Assembly (NCBI GenBank): GCA_030544235.1
Contig: CM060481.1
Span: 17,660,392 to 17,724,391 of the forward strand
Origin: Lepturacanthus savala
Lineage: Eukaryota > Chordata > Actinopteri > Scombriformes > Trichiuridae
DNA: 64,000 nt
Direction: 5' to 3'
Numbering within the stretch: the first letter of the stretch is position 1; every line of letters starts with the position of its first letter. The notes below the pieces were generated by a model. That model made no database searches, was not told the DNA's origin, and was given only the letters and a program-made list of their open reading frames with translations. The position numbers were made by a program, and so were the translations under genes. Positions 1 to 13,500 of the stretch are shown here, one piece after another.

Positions 1-399
1 ATCTCGTGTCTGTGGAGACACTCCCTGCTCGCTGAAATCCTGACAGTGAAATGATTCATTTTGTGGGGGTTGTGTGACGCTATGAGCAATTAATACATTT
101 TGCAGCCGTAACCATTTTTTTTTTCTTTTTAGCCGCGTTTGTGTAATTACTTTTTTCGCCACTGGAGGGAGACAGAAGTCTCGCGCTACAGCTTTAACAC
201 ACGCTTGAAAAACGGCGAGTGACCCTTTAAATGTTTATTTTGAACAGCAAAGTCATTCACATTTAGTGCGATATCGAGTATTTATGGGACAGTCCAGTAT
301 CTGTAGGAGCTTTATCAATAATGGATGATCCTCCACCCTTTTAAGCTCCATGTAGGAAGTAGTGACCCATATATGTATGTAGGTTACGTTCTTTTCTTA

Positions 400-664
400 A
401 GTCAGGAGTGGCTGCACCGGGAATGAGCTCCTGAATAACATCTTGGACTCAGACCTGGAAAGTGGGACATTTGGCAGGATAACCTTAATGAATTTACAGA
501 AAGAAGTCAGAAGAATATGTGATAAAATTGATCTGCAAGGCCTCAGAGGAGAAATACCTGTTGCCCAGGGTTTTTCAAATGGAACAAAGGAGAGGATGAA
601 CAAAAGCTGTGATCCCGACCACATGGACAGGCAGGACCATCTCTGGATCCATTTTGGCATCTGA
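400..664 (+). other. Unidentified open frame, possibly old coding or repeat-derived sequence
   Basis: After a stop at 397-399 the plus strand stays open for 88 codons to TGA at 662-664. The composition is hydrophilic and protein-like, with a segment reading LMNLQKEVRRICDKIDLQG. The opposite strand is also open (397-774), which weakens the coding case. I do not recognise a family. It could be an exon, a retroposed fragment or a chance frame. Confidence 0.2.
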
Positions 665-1580
665 GGCACATCATCAATTGCAGGAATTGAACAGTGGCTG
701 AGGTGCCAGAGCCACATGAGCCTAATGGGGATCCCAGTCACTCGGATGGCAGCCTTTTCTCTCGCTGTGGTCATGAGGAGGAGCTTCCACTCTCAGGACC
801 CTGAGGAGATCACTGCCCCACGCCCAGTCATACACATATTTCTTCTAATTTGTTGATGATTGTTACTTATTTGGGCTGAACAAAAAGGAAGTAGCTGACA
901 GGATTACATTTCAGTATGATTACACTGTGAACATATATGACAAATGGAGGTGTATTAGCAGGGCACAAAGAAAAAAAGGAAAAACAGGCAAATTCTTCCC
1001 TAACTATATCACAGTTTCTATACTCAATAGCTCAAAGCTCAACACCTGCGGCTTATTGCAGAAAGCAAGAACCTGAATCCATGTTTTTTGGATCAAAACG
1101 TCACCCGGTGAGACTACGTTGTTAGTTCAAAATATAAGATGCCCCCGGCCTGATGTTTTAAGACGTTGCTGCTACTAATCGAAACGACTCTAGTGTGATG
1201 ACGCCACTTCTTTTGTTCTCCACAGGCTCTAATGTGCTCTACAGAAATGACTGGATGGAGGGGAAAAAAAAAAAACTCCCCACTGCTGCTGCATCGCTGT
1301 TTGCGAGGAGTGTGTGAATCCTCAGACAGAAAGAGAGAGGGGGGGGAAATAGGGCACTTTCATATTTATTTAAGTGTCAGATCCAGAGCTGTCTGTAGGA
1401 AGAGAGGAACAAAGAGAAAGGAAGGAGGGCTGCAAACAAGAACACTGAGGTTTCATGAACCCTTCCTTTTTTCTGTGAGCACGCACACGTGCACACACAC
1501 ACACACACACAGCACTGCAAAAACTGAAGTCTAACAGAAGAAAATATTTGTTTTTTTGTACAAATAGTGCATTATCGAGG

Positions 1581-1767
1581 AGAATTATCTTATTCCACTG
1601 GCAGGTAATTTCTATAATTTCATTTTTTTCCTGATTTGGGTCGTTGTTTTCTTGTTTTAAGAAAAAAAAGACTAACATTTTCTTAAAAAAAACAATTAAA
1701 TTGACTAAAATCAATTAAAACAACCTGAAATAAGCTAATTTATCTACCAGTGGAATAAGATAATTCT
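1581..1767. repeat. MITE-like element with perfect 21-bp inverted ends
   Basis: The 21 bases at 1581-1601 are the exact reverse complement of 1747-1767, and similarity continues imperfectly inward. The arms are separated by 145 bases of AT-rich sequence. This suggests a short non-autonomous DNA transposon or the core of a larger one. The family is not assigned, and no target duplication was identified with confidence. Confidence 0.6.
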
Positions 1768-3297
1768 ATTCAATTTTTGGTTTAATTGTACCAAAAACAA
1801 TATATTTTGACCTATTAAAATTTCCTTCCTTTTGGGAAGGAAAAAAAGAAAGCGAGAGGAAGAAATGATGAAGAAAGGTAGAAAAAAAACAAACAGCAAA
1901 ACATCCATCAGTGCTTGTGCAGTTGCATGTATGTAAGTGTGCCTGTGAATGAGGAGAAGCGGCGAATGCGGCACATCAAGTTATGTCTTGGGACTAATAG
2001 ACGGGGCGTGTAAATGAGGATTATGTGCAGGTGCCAAACAGGCCGTGATCCGCCCGTCTCGGAGATGTCACATCAATTCTGGGTACATGCGGCGCAGAAT
2101 AGATAAACCTTCATCAACGCTGCCAAAAGAACAGGAAGCTCCCCCTCGGATGTGACACACAAACACCGAAACACGTGTGAGAATATCTCAGAGCAATTAC
2201 CTGCTGGTTTCGCCTCAACCGGCACAGGTGCTGGCAAACGTAAATCAACACTTCCTCCTTGTGGATCTGCTGTGAACTACAGGGTGCCTCGGGCAGACAC
2301 GACGCATCAGCTGCCATTTTCAATTCATCAGTCGTCCTTTCAGTGTTCCGCGGAGCTAAATCAGTGAACCATAGATCAGAAGACATTCCATGAGAAGTCT
2401 TTTATTTAGAGTTTTAAAAAAAAAAATCGGTGGAATATCACAAGCGGGATGGATGGAGGTGACTTTGTGAAAACATGCCTCCTTGCTCCCAGCATCTGTG
2501 ATTTCATTGGTTTTTTGATTAAGGTTTTGTTTTTCCCCCCAGTCAGTCTTGTCTGGAAAGTAGAGGTGAGTAAATTTCAGCATTAAGCGGTCATGAAGGA
2601 TTTTAACGAGCAGCCCAAAGTGAATTATGAACATCCGAACAGCAGAGCGATCTCCATCCGATCATGTGATCAAAAAGCTCCTGGACGGCTACGGAATTTA
2701 GGACAATTAGGAAACTGTTTAGTTAATCGTGGTAATTCTCCCTCCGAGTTGCATCATCACGTTGTTGCTGAAAAGGATCGTTTATTTCAAGATCCAGCCG
2801 CCAAAAACAATTCCAATCACGAATTATTTCGTTGGAAAAGTCAAAAGCAGAAGAAGCCTTTCCTGTAAAATGGATGAACCGAGGGCAAAGTGAATTAGGA
2901 TCATTTTTTGAGGGATTTTTTTTTAGCCGCCAACAAAAACTAAGAAGTTGGACGTCCCCTGAACAGGTTTTTCTTCCAGCGTCTTCGTTACCAATCACAA
3001 CCATGACTCTGCCTGCAAGAGCAGCAAATTCACCAAAATTCATTTTGTTCCCTCTGGAAAACCCAAAAAGGTTCACCATCCTGTAATGCGACTGTGCAGG
3101 AGTGTATCTTGGTTAATAGTGGAAATATAAATATAATCAGAACCACTACGCCGTCCATAGTTTGGCACTCGGAGTCAAAGAAGAGCGGGACAGTTTCTTA
3201 TGATTTGATTGACTTTATTTGTAAGGCACCAGAAGTCCTTCCTTACTGCAGAACATTTCATATTATTTATAGTAAATGTCTGTTGTACTTTTTATAG

Positions 3298-6200
3298 TTT
3301 ATTTTTTTTGTTTAAATGAAGCTATGATTTCAGACACAAAACATTTTTTTTTTGCCAAAGTACACACTTTCAGGTTTTACATTATACACAAAATAAGTAT
3401 TTAAAAAAAGACCTTTACAAAGCTCGAAACGCTTACAATGCTTCACGCTATGGGGGCAAAAAGTTGGGGAATTGGGATGCGGTATGGGAGTAAGGGGGGG
3501 GGGGGTGTCAGGGAAGAGGAAAGGGATCAAAGGGCAAAAGTTCAACGTACTGCAGTTTCCCCCCTGGTGTCACATCGGTTTTGTAACACAACAGCACAAG
3601 AATCATCCAGGACAGACAAGAGAAGATGCAGCCATATACACATAAAGCTTTCTATGTATACAGAGGTGAGCACCTCCAACTACTTTTAACAAATACATAG
3701 AATTTCATTTGTATGTTTATAACGTCAGCTTTGTAACTCTTGTTCTCTAGTTCATATCGATTAATATTCAAAAAACAAAGAGGAAAAAAAAACAAACAAG
3801 TGCATTGATCACAGAAAGTTGACCAAACATTCTTTTTAAAAAATAATAATAATTATATATATAAAAAAAAAAATGTCGCTACTTGAAATAAATGAATCTT
3901 GGTTCCCCCAGACATGCATTGATGTGTTTGTGTCTCGCTTTGTCTACGCGCTCTGCATATCACTACGACAAAAACGGTATGTAGCTAGATACATACAGTA
4001 CGTGGCTGAATGGGAGGACGATGTGCTGCGAGCTTAATTCACAAGCAGAATAGCATATTAGCTTTAGTCGGGAATAACGGAGAGCAACACGTTTCGTCTC
4101 TGTGGTTCATCGTTAACGATCGGGCCTGTACAACGGTTTATACACACCTGGTTTATGTATTCACATACATACACAGCAATGAGCGTCGTTGACGGAGTCA
4201 TCCTACCGATGTCATCAATAGTTATCTTAACTTTTAGACGAGTGATGGGTTTTGTTTCGAGCGCTGTAATGTGTAACGTGTGTGTGTGTGTTAGCCTTTT
4301 AAATTCACACTGTCAATGTGTCAGCAAATGACTTTCAACACTAAGAAAATGAGCTTTATTATCATGCCAAAGAGGATTTTGAAGTGTTAGAATGAATCTC
4401 TTCACTCAATGTAGCAATTAAAACAGAGCGAGGAGGCTAAGAAAGAGCGCGTGCGTCTGTGTGTCTTGGTGGTGTTGCCGTTTCCAAAAATAATCAGAAA
4501 AACACAGGCCGCCTTAAGACCAGTAGTCAAATAATACTTAACCCTTTACAGGACAGAGCGTCTGCCATTGCTGAAAAACAAAAAAAAAAGATAGATTTTT
4601 TTTTGTTGAAAATATTTTTGAAAAACAGCTTCAAAGTCAGCAGTGATTTATTTGTGTTAAATTTAGTCTCGGCTTTCAGAAAGCACAAATTACCGGGGCC
4701 ATGTTGAAGCCTCTACGTCCCCACAGTCCACCCACCTGGGTAGTGCTGCCTGATTAGACCTGCATGTGGGTGCTTACAAACTACTTTTGATCGACATCTC
4801 CCTCACTCCTCTGTTGGTTTCTCTGTACTTGCTATGCAGCTTTTTATTTCACATTGGAGTTTGTAATTCAGTCTCTTTTTTTTTGCTTTTGCACTTAATA
4901 AGACAGAGGAGCCTGAAATCCAAACGGAAATACCGCTATACTGTCAATCCATCACATGAAGTGAAAGCAGTGTTATGATGGGACGATTTATATGAATCAC
5001 AATAGCACATAGGAGCTGTGTCTGAAATCACTCACTACGTCTTGTTGAAGAAAACATTCAATACTTACATTCAATAATTACTGTAGAAGACGCTTTCCTG
5101 TAATAATCATTCACATCTATCAAAAGTGACACATTGTATCATGGCAACAAAGCTGAAACTAACCAATAGCATTATAAATTTGTTCCTTTTTTCTTACAAA
5201 AAAAAGAGGAAATAACACCTCAAAAAAGAAAGATATTACATACTGATGAGAAACAAAATGTGTGTGTTGAAAGCTACAAATATTGGCCATGCAGCGAACC
5301 TGTTTCTACAACAAATGACTCGGACACTGCACGACTAAAAATTCTCAACTTTTCCGCCTCAGACCGGTTCATTGTTTCAGATCCGGTCGGAGCGAAGTGG
5401 GAATGTTGCACCTCGGGAGTGATTTCAGACACAGCCAGAGTACGGTGACGTTTCCCAGTGTAGCTCCGCCCCCCCCCCCCATCCATCCCCCCAGCTAGAG
5501 GTCTAATCAGACACAGTAATTGAAAACACCTGTGTGGGCTGGGTTCAGTTGGATTTTTTTTTTTCTTTATAACTCATCAGAGCAGCTGTGGGAAGCCGCT
5601 TGTGCTTTGTGAAGAGAGATCTACACGGATATCGTTTCATTAGGTCATGGACGTATCCCGCTCGGTGTAGCGTGTAGGCGTCACCTGAAAACGCGGCGTA
5701 GTGTCGCAGCCTGACGTGCGACAGATGCGAACGGATGGAAAACGCAGAAGATCGCGCAGCATTTAAATCGAATACAGCCTCCGTTCTCGTGCAGGGACGT
5801 CCCCTACGGCGCGCTGTTCCTCAAGAGCTGTGTCGTGACAAACAACGCAGACTGGGACTGACCGCATGCAGAGATTAATGTCACTGGTCTCGTCTCTGTA
5901 TATTAAGTTTATACACTCGGAGTGGATAAAATAAGACGCTCAACCCCCCCTTGTGACACGGCCTGTACTCTGTCACTGTCCTGTTCTTGCTTTTGCTCGG
6001 GCCTGGACTCGGCGATGAGGATTCTTCAAAAGACACACGCTGCCCTCTGCTGCCAAACGCACAACGTGCACGCTCTCTCCTCTCTGTTGCCTGCTCCGAT
6101 ACAAGCACACCTTAAAGATGAATTAAAAAAAGGGGGGGGGGGGAGAAGTCAAGAGGCATCTCTGTTCTTTTCACTGCACACAGCGCTGCCTCAGCTCTGT

Positions 6201-7294
6201 TTAACTACTGATGGAAATGTCGCCTTTCAGTTAAGGTGCCGGGTGGATTTATCCAACATACTTCGCAGCGTCAGGCAAGGATCGTTGAGTAAGGGGGTTT
6301 CCTTACTAAAGTGGGATTGTTATCTAGTCAGATTTTGCTTTAAGAAGGTGCTTTTTTCCTTTTCTCTGTATGAATTTAACATTACACAGGAAATCTCTAG
6401 TTTGTCGACTTGAGATTTCTTACAATGTTTCTGCTTTCTTTTGGGAACTTAAAGCAGAGGTTTTTGGTTTGACGGACGCTTCTCTCGTCTCAATCGAAAC
6501 ACATCATCTAAACTCCCAGCCCAACTTGAAGTTGGGATGGATGAATACGACCGTAACCACCGAAATATATCAACATTCTGATCTCTGAGACCGTCCTCTT
6601 AGGGGAAAAAAAAAAAGTTTTGCGGGAATCCCGTGTTCGTTGTCGGACGGGTTTTACAGCTTGGAGCTCGACAACAAGTTCCTGTGTTTAACATGTACGT
6701 CTGTTTTAACACCTACGGTGCAGTGCATTCAAGTCTCACAGATCAGTCCTGCTTAGTAAGGACCCGCTCAGAACAGAGGCAAGAGTCATGGGGAAGAGTG
6801 GGAGGAAGAGAGGCGGGCAGGGAAAAGAAAAAAAAATTAAACTAAACAGAAATAAGCACTCAGAGACACAGCGCCAGGAAGCAACTGAAATAGAAAGTAG
6901 TCTTGATAATAAAAAAAGAAAATGGTAAAAAAAAAAAAAAAACAGCAGTTGAGGAAAAGATACACAATACATAGGAAAGAAAAGTGGTAAATTGATGAAA
7001 TCAGGACGAGTCTGATATAAGAGGACATGAGAGGCAGGGGCCAAAGCCTCCCAAATAAGAGGCCAGCACAGAGGGCTTTCAGGTAGGCTGGTGCAGTAAT
7101 GGAGTTGGCAAGGGTCTGTAGCTGAAGCTGCGGTGGTTGGGCTGAAGCCAATGTTAGCTAAGATCAGAGAGAGGGAGACCAGGGGAGAGGCTGTAGGCCA
7201 AAGGGTTTGGATCTGGGGGGGATTCAGATCTCTGGACAAAAACAGAGCTGAACGGGGGAGGGGGGAGGAGGGTGGGAGAGAGAGAGAGACCCAT
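3298..7294 (-). other. tle5: tle5 3' flank and probable 3' UTR
   Basis: This stretch follows the tle5 stop codon on the minus strand and contains no recognisable coding exon. The part next to the stop (about 6840-7294) is pyrimidine-rich on the sense strand, as in a 3' UTR. Minus-strand AATAAA hexamers occur at 4843-4848, 4647-4652, 4355-4360 and 3298-3303. I cannot tell which is used, so the UTR end is undetermined. Runs of A/T and short homopolymers (C at 5469-5480, G at 6131-6142) are present. Confidence 0.4.
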
Positions 7295-7522
7295 CTAATC
7301 TGACTTGTCTCCGTCCTCCTCGCGGTGGCTGTCGACTCCGTCACGCGACGCTTTCTCCTCCTTGGCCAGCTGGGCTTGGGAGGCCAGCAGGGAGGAGAGG
7401 GAGAAGAGGCCGGAGGAGGTGGTGACGGCGGGGAGGGTCGGCTGGCTGAGGCCCAGCGGCAGGGGGGTCATGGGCAAGGCCAGGCCCTGGAGCTGAGACA
7501 GCTGGTGAGCCTGGAGCTGCTG
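7295..7522 (-). CDS. tle5: tle5 coding exon 7 (last), residues 122-196
   Basis: The exon opens after acceptor GTGCAG with QQLQAHQLSQLQG and ends EEDGDKSD followed by TAG (7297-7295). It encodes the glycine/proline-type tail of TLE5. The acidic C-terminus matches the TLE5 family end, where long TLE proteins would continue into further domains. The 228-nt exon is in phase 0. Confidence 0.96.
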   Translation of the reverse strand, partial: QQLQAHQLSQLQGLALPMTPLPLGLSQPTLPAVTTSSGLFSLSSLLASQAQLAKEEKASRDGVDSHREEDGDKSD

Positions 7523-10500
7523 CTGCACGGAAGACAACCACACACAACTTAGACACAGCAGGAGAGATTCAGCACACAATCCCAACAAAACACACACACA
7601 CAAAAAAAAAGGATGGAAAAAGGAAAAATCTGCAGCTAATATACATTACAAACTATGTTTAATATATAACCCCTGAGGCAAAGTGCTAATGGCTCCAGCA
7701 CAATGGGATAGATGGAAGGCTCATATCACAAACACGCGCTCGGTAAGAGATGGAAAACCTGCGGCACACATAAGTTATTTATAATAGATGCAATTTTCAA
7801 TATACGTCCTCCAGACAAGATGAAAGCAAACCGACTGCGGGAGGAAAGAACAGATGCCCGCGATCCAACAAAGGACAGGTACGTGGAAATACACAGGAAA
7901 AACATCCCCCACGAGACTTTACTCGCCTTTCATTTTAATATACAGAAGGACAAATTGTGACTGCCACGCCCGTGCTCTCGAATCACTCCCGCAGCGTTCA
8001 ACACACTCAACAACCCTGGCTGTTTTCTCATAAACAGTTTGGAGCAGTCAGGACTTGCTCAAGCTACACCTACAAGAGTCAACGGCTCTGCTTTACATTT
8101 ACAACCAGACCTGGAATGCTCTATAGGACACACTTTACATGGAAATGAGTCAATATGAGATTAGCAGCTATCAAAAGAAAAACAGTATCAAGAGAATCTC
8201 ATTTCCAATACAGACCAGTATCTTCTGCATCTAAAACAGCAGACACTAAGACAAAACCACGGCGTGTTTGTGGATCATGCATCACAGTGATGGAGTGGGG
8301 TAGCCTAGCTAACACTGGAGCCATAGTAAAATGATCGAGGAGCTAGACTAGCTAATGCTAAACCTCCGGTAAAATGATGGAGTAGCTGAGCTAGCTAGCG
8401 TACGGCTGATAATGACAAAGTGTAGCGGGGCTTACATTACAGCTACAGAGATGAAGGATCATAGCTAGCTGGCTAATGTCCCTTCCACACTGACTAAATA
8501 TTGTAAGTAGCAAGCTAATTGTATTTGTTTAAAGATCAATAAATGATACTATGGTGCTGGTAAAAAAAAATGTCAAAAATAGTATAATAGTAAATAATCA
8601 AATTAAAGATGGTAAAATGGTTTCTGTGGAGGTTTAAATCAGAGAAAATAACCTTGAGTGGGTTGCATGGAATTTGACAGATTCAGCATTTTTAGGTGAT
8701 CCGCCTGTTAAAGGGACTAAAAGTGAGGAAAACTCCACCTCTGCCCCTTTGATTTGGATAATTCATTAAACCTTTCCATCTAATAAGGTCTCAAATCTAC
8801 ATGGAGGAGCAATACTAAATCAATGAAATGCACATTTAAATAGTTCCTCCAAAGTGAATAAAAAAATCTGGCAATTGGCGAAAATCATGCTTCACAAAGC
8901 TTGTAATTATTACAGGACTATTGAAATGAATTGCCCTCGGTTAGTGGCCAATCAATGTATCTCTGATTTATGTTAAAGATGAGCTATAATACAGTTTTTC
9001 ATTCAGTAAATTTAATCGTTTCCTCCTTGAGATATAAAAAAAACACTAAGTGGTGTGAGCTTCAAGGATTCTTTCACTGGAAAGATGGCACAGACCTGCA
9101 TTTACAGCTGTAAGCAGAACCTTTTAAAAACCTAGAAAGTATCGAGCTATCCATCCTGAATGATCACAGCCTGGGGCTCAGATTTCATCTTCTATATTAC
9201 CTATTTTTTTTTTTGCTTTGCGATGTCCAGTTCATTTCAAAGCAAAGATGTCATTAAAGAAAACAATAGAATTGATGATAATGACCAATAATTGCTTTTT
9301 CTAACCATAACCAGGCCCAGGGGCGTGGCTGGGGGGCTGGAACACCGTACCCTTATGATGGAGTTCATCTCTGGGGGGGTGACCTGCTTGGCCCTCTCTA
9401 TGGCCGCCAGGACCTGCTGCTGGTGCTGGAGATGAGGCGAGGGGCGGGGGGGAGGAAAGTGAGAGACAATGAGAGCGGGACAGAAACAAGGGGAGGAGAG
9501 TTTGAGGAGAAGAGAGGTGGAGAGGTTAGATCAATATCAATAGTCCCGACAGAGACCCGACAACCCGCTCTGGTGATGCATCCACCCCCCACCCCCCAGG
9601 CATTCAGCCACGCACACACACGCACACACACACGCAGGGGTCTCTTGTGTGACACCGGTGAATGGATGGTCGGCTGGTAGGCTGTAATGGGTGGAGGTCA
9701 ACCCCCTGGTGGGCAGATAAGAGCATGGCTTATCTGAATCACACAACCATTTATTACGCTGACACATAAACACACGCATGTAGAAAGGAAAGGAGGAGTG
9801 AGATGGAGGAGGCGTCAAAGGGAAGGATGAAGGGAAGGAGGGGGAGTGGAGGAGGAGGAGGTGAAAAGGGGAGGGGAAGAGTGGGAGGAAAGGATGGGCT
9901 GAATATGACAGAGGAGCATCGAGGCGGTGGAGGGGGGGGATGGAAAAAATGAAGAGAAAAGCGAGGTGGAAAAAGAAGGCGAGTGATGATGAATGACGGG
10001 AGGAGAGAAGTGGAGGTGGGGATACTGAGCGAGGGGGTCACCGGGGTGGAGAGGTAATGAGCCGGGAACGAGGGTGATCTCATTCCAGGATGTAAGGAAG
10101 AGGACTGCGGGTCATGTGGGGGGTGGGGGGGGGGGTGGGGTGACGTCTTTTTGCCAGTGTGTGTCAGAGTGTGTGTGCTTACCTCCTGAGACAGGTAGGG
10201 GAGGACTTGTGCGCAGATCCCGTTCAATCTCTTCACAATCTCAGCCTGTGGAGGCAGGAAGATTTAGTTTTTAATATTTAGCTACTAGTCTTAGTCTTAG
10301 AGATCTTTTTAATACATTTCCACTGTTAAAATGTGCATAAGGCTGCATTACATGGTGATATTTCAATAGAAATAGTCAAGATTGTGTGCATGAACCAGAC
10401 CTGGGGACTTTGTGACTTGGACTCAAGTCGCACACACAGACGTGACTCAGATTCATGTTTTGGGACTCCACCCCCTTTCTTTTTTTAGCATAATAATATT

Positions 10501-13500
10501 AGGGAAACTCTGAAACGTCTGAAGAGCTCAATGTTATTATTCATTTTTAAGACATGGCAACCGCATTATGTAGTGTGTGCACGACTTGCTCACGCAATAG
10601 TACCTCAGATGACGCTATGGCGACTGACACACCTGCTGTACCATTTGTAATTACCTTTGAGTATAAAAACTTCAAACAAGGAGACGCCACCAACAAAAGA
10701 AGCGCTAACTGCATAGTCTGCAGTACCAAAGTTAAGGACGCTGGATTGGCCACATCAAATTTGACCAGTTATTCATCCATGTACTTTTGCATGACGTCAG
10801 TTTGACCTCCTCAGACCATACATTTCTATATTTTTGCATCTATTAGCCCGATCTCCTGTTTCTCCAACCTCCGAACCCTCCGCCTACCAATCACCACTAA
10901 TCAGTATGGTACTGATATAAGAGTAGTAATATTACAGTAAATTCTGTGAATTTCTTCACAGAGAGAAGGCTCATAACGAAGAAGAGACATGAAAGCATTA
11001 TTTTTTTAGAGACTTGAGACTTAAATTGGACTCATGACCAAAGACTTGAGACTTGATTGGGAGATGTGACACTTGTTTTTGAGCTAGTTTAATTCAAAAC
11101 GGGTATTTTGGAGCCACCCTGGTGTTTTCTGTTCCCATAGAAATGAAGCACCTACAGTAGGTCTCATACTTTGCTTGGACAAAACAAATATTATATTTCT
11201 CAGATGGAATATTTCATCAGAAGAAAACTTTCCCGGGAAGGAACGCTTTATACCAATGGCGACTGCTTTCGAAGAAGCGAACAAACTCACCACTGACTCC
11301 TAAATTCAACCACTTTCATGACTCGGCCGATAAGCTCTTCTGCCGATTATGTCGACATCCACTTGATCGGACCCGCACAATTATGTGCAAAAAACACTTA
11401 GCAAGCAAAAAAAAAAAAAAAACAGGAGGTAACAGCACACAGGCTCAAACAACCACTGGTGCAGATTGAATGGAAAAACTGAAAACTATGAGCATTTCTA
11501 GTGAAGCAGCGTAAAGAGGGAGGAGCGCTGCCAGAGAATGAAGTAGCCAGTCAGACTGTTACAGCTTGTTAAACTGTTGATATTTTATTCGCAGTAAAAA
11601 GTTAAGAAAAGGACGCACGGGTGCAGAGGTTAAAATATAAATTGTATAAATAGGGCCAAATTATTTTTTTTGCCAATTGTAAGTTTTGAAGAAGCCATTT
11701 CACTTCATCAAACCACCTGCATCACATAAACAAAGACATGAGCATTTAGCAGCGGTGGCAGAATCGTGTACGTGGGATTAACAAAACAAACTAAAGAAGA
11801 CCTGCTTATGCTAATGAAGGAACTTGTCAGTCAGTATAACACAGTGGCTCAGCGCCATTTCTGAAGCCCCTACACACCTGCAGTCCACCCACACAGGTGA
11901 GAACACCTGACGAGCCCGTGGCGAGACTGTGTGGGTGTGTAGTAGCTGTGATTGACAATTTATACCATTATCTCAGCAGCAGGCAGCACGCGAAATGGCA
12001 AATGTGGCATTTAATCTATATCGGCTGATCAAACTACAGCAGGTACTGTAGTGGCGATGCTGTGAGTAAATTTCATTTAAATCTATTCGCAGCTTTAAAA
12101 CGCGCCCTGTTTGATTGACGTTTTTCTGGCAGCTGTCGCCGCTGCAGACCTGAGCCAAAGCAAAGAAACGACTGAAGCTGCACGTCACGAACAGACGCTC
12201 GCTGCTAACGCGGCTTTTTGGAGAGCAATGACCCAACCAGCATCCGACGGACGTGTTTGCAGGTCTGTTATCAATGTTAACACGCTGCTTAATGTGCTGC
12301 AGCTGAGCAACTAATAAGTTATCTATCCACTTTTACCCGATGAATGTTTGGTTTGGAGGCTCATGTTCATGTTTGTAAGTTCGATAAGGAAACTTCAGCG
12401 GGAAACAGTTCAGAATTTGTGGCTTTCAAACGCCACGCTATCGCTTTATTCAAGATCTGATTTGTCACATTGAATTAATATTTTACAGCTCACACGAGCG
12501 GATGGCGGAACAGTATAAAACGAGTTAATGTAAAAATAATTTTAAAAAACACCGTGATGAAATCAAAGGATTTGAAATATAAATTTCTCCCTTTTGCTTT
12601 ATGAGCTTTTTTACCCTCCCCCCCACAAAAGGAGAACACAGAAGTGATTTACAGAGCAGATATCTGCTGTAGTATATTAAAAAAAAAAGAGCAATTTAAT
12701 TGCAGCTGGACTACAAACAGAGGAAAAAGCCGCACAAACAATACATGATAGTGGCATCAATACACTGCCGCTTTCGGTCTTTTCATTGGATTTTGTTGAC
12801 GGCAGGAAAAATATAGATCATCAACAGACCTCTCTCCTTTAAACCCTCATTATGTGGGAATTGTCATTCAGCGATTCAAACCACACTCTCATCTGTATGG
12901 GAAATGTCTGCTATGACCTTCTCAAACTGGGGCATGCAGACCTTGCATCACATACACACGCACACATATCAGAATGTCTATTCACCTCATTAATTAAGTT
13001 GCTTGTATTTAATACTCCCCTCAAAACTCTCGGACACACACACACACGCAAAGTAGCAATCATTCATGCAAACGCACACACGCACGAACTTTCCTCTTTC
13101 TCCGTCATACACACTCCCTATCTTTCTCACACGCAGGTCTATTATCACATTTGGTTGGTAATCATCCAATCCGTCTGAGATATGCAAAGCAGCAGTAATT
13201 GTGTTAGAGCCTAATTTGTGGCACGATGAGGAGAGAGGGGCCCTCCTAACACTCATTAGGCATGCAGAGCACAGCTCCCATCAAGCACTTCACTCCTATC
13301 TGCTCATCATTACACATACACACTCCCTGACATCTTTAAAATGTCTCTCTAAAATGTCTCTGTGGGACTCGCTCCATGCTAGCAATTCTTCCTCTTTTTC
13401 AGTACCCTTTATGCCGTCTATCTCTTTTTTTTTTTCTCCCCCTCCAACCCTACTTCAGTCTCTTTCTTTTATCCATGCTCTCTCACATCCTCCTCTGCTT

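Larger units (their letters stand above)
1..3297. other. Intergenic stretch, no gene recognised
   Basis: No exon with recognisable protein similarity was found on either strand. The stretch holds a short unidentified open frame (400-664), a CA run near 1491-1511, and a perfect 21-bp inverted repeat pair (1581-1601 and 1747-1767), listed separately. The rest is AT-rich sequence with homopolymer runs. It lies downstream of the minus-strand gene tle5, where human TLE2 would be expected, but no TLE2 exon was seen. Confidence 0.6.

Noticed and set aside
5922..6413. 163-codon plus-strand open frame in the tle5 3' flank
   Set aside because: It contains a G-run (GGGG residues) and has no family resemblance. 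It lies antisense in a probable UTR.
6736..7344. 202-codon open frame on the minus strand
   Set aside because: It reads the last tle5 exon in the wrong frame and runs into the 3' UTR. The conserved TLE5 frame ends at 7295.
9754..10236. 160-codon minus-strand open frame overlapping tle5 exon 5
   Set aside because: Only the first part (KRLNGICAQVLPYLSQE) is coding and belongs to exon 5. The rest is translated intronic polypyrimidine tract beyond a good donor site.
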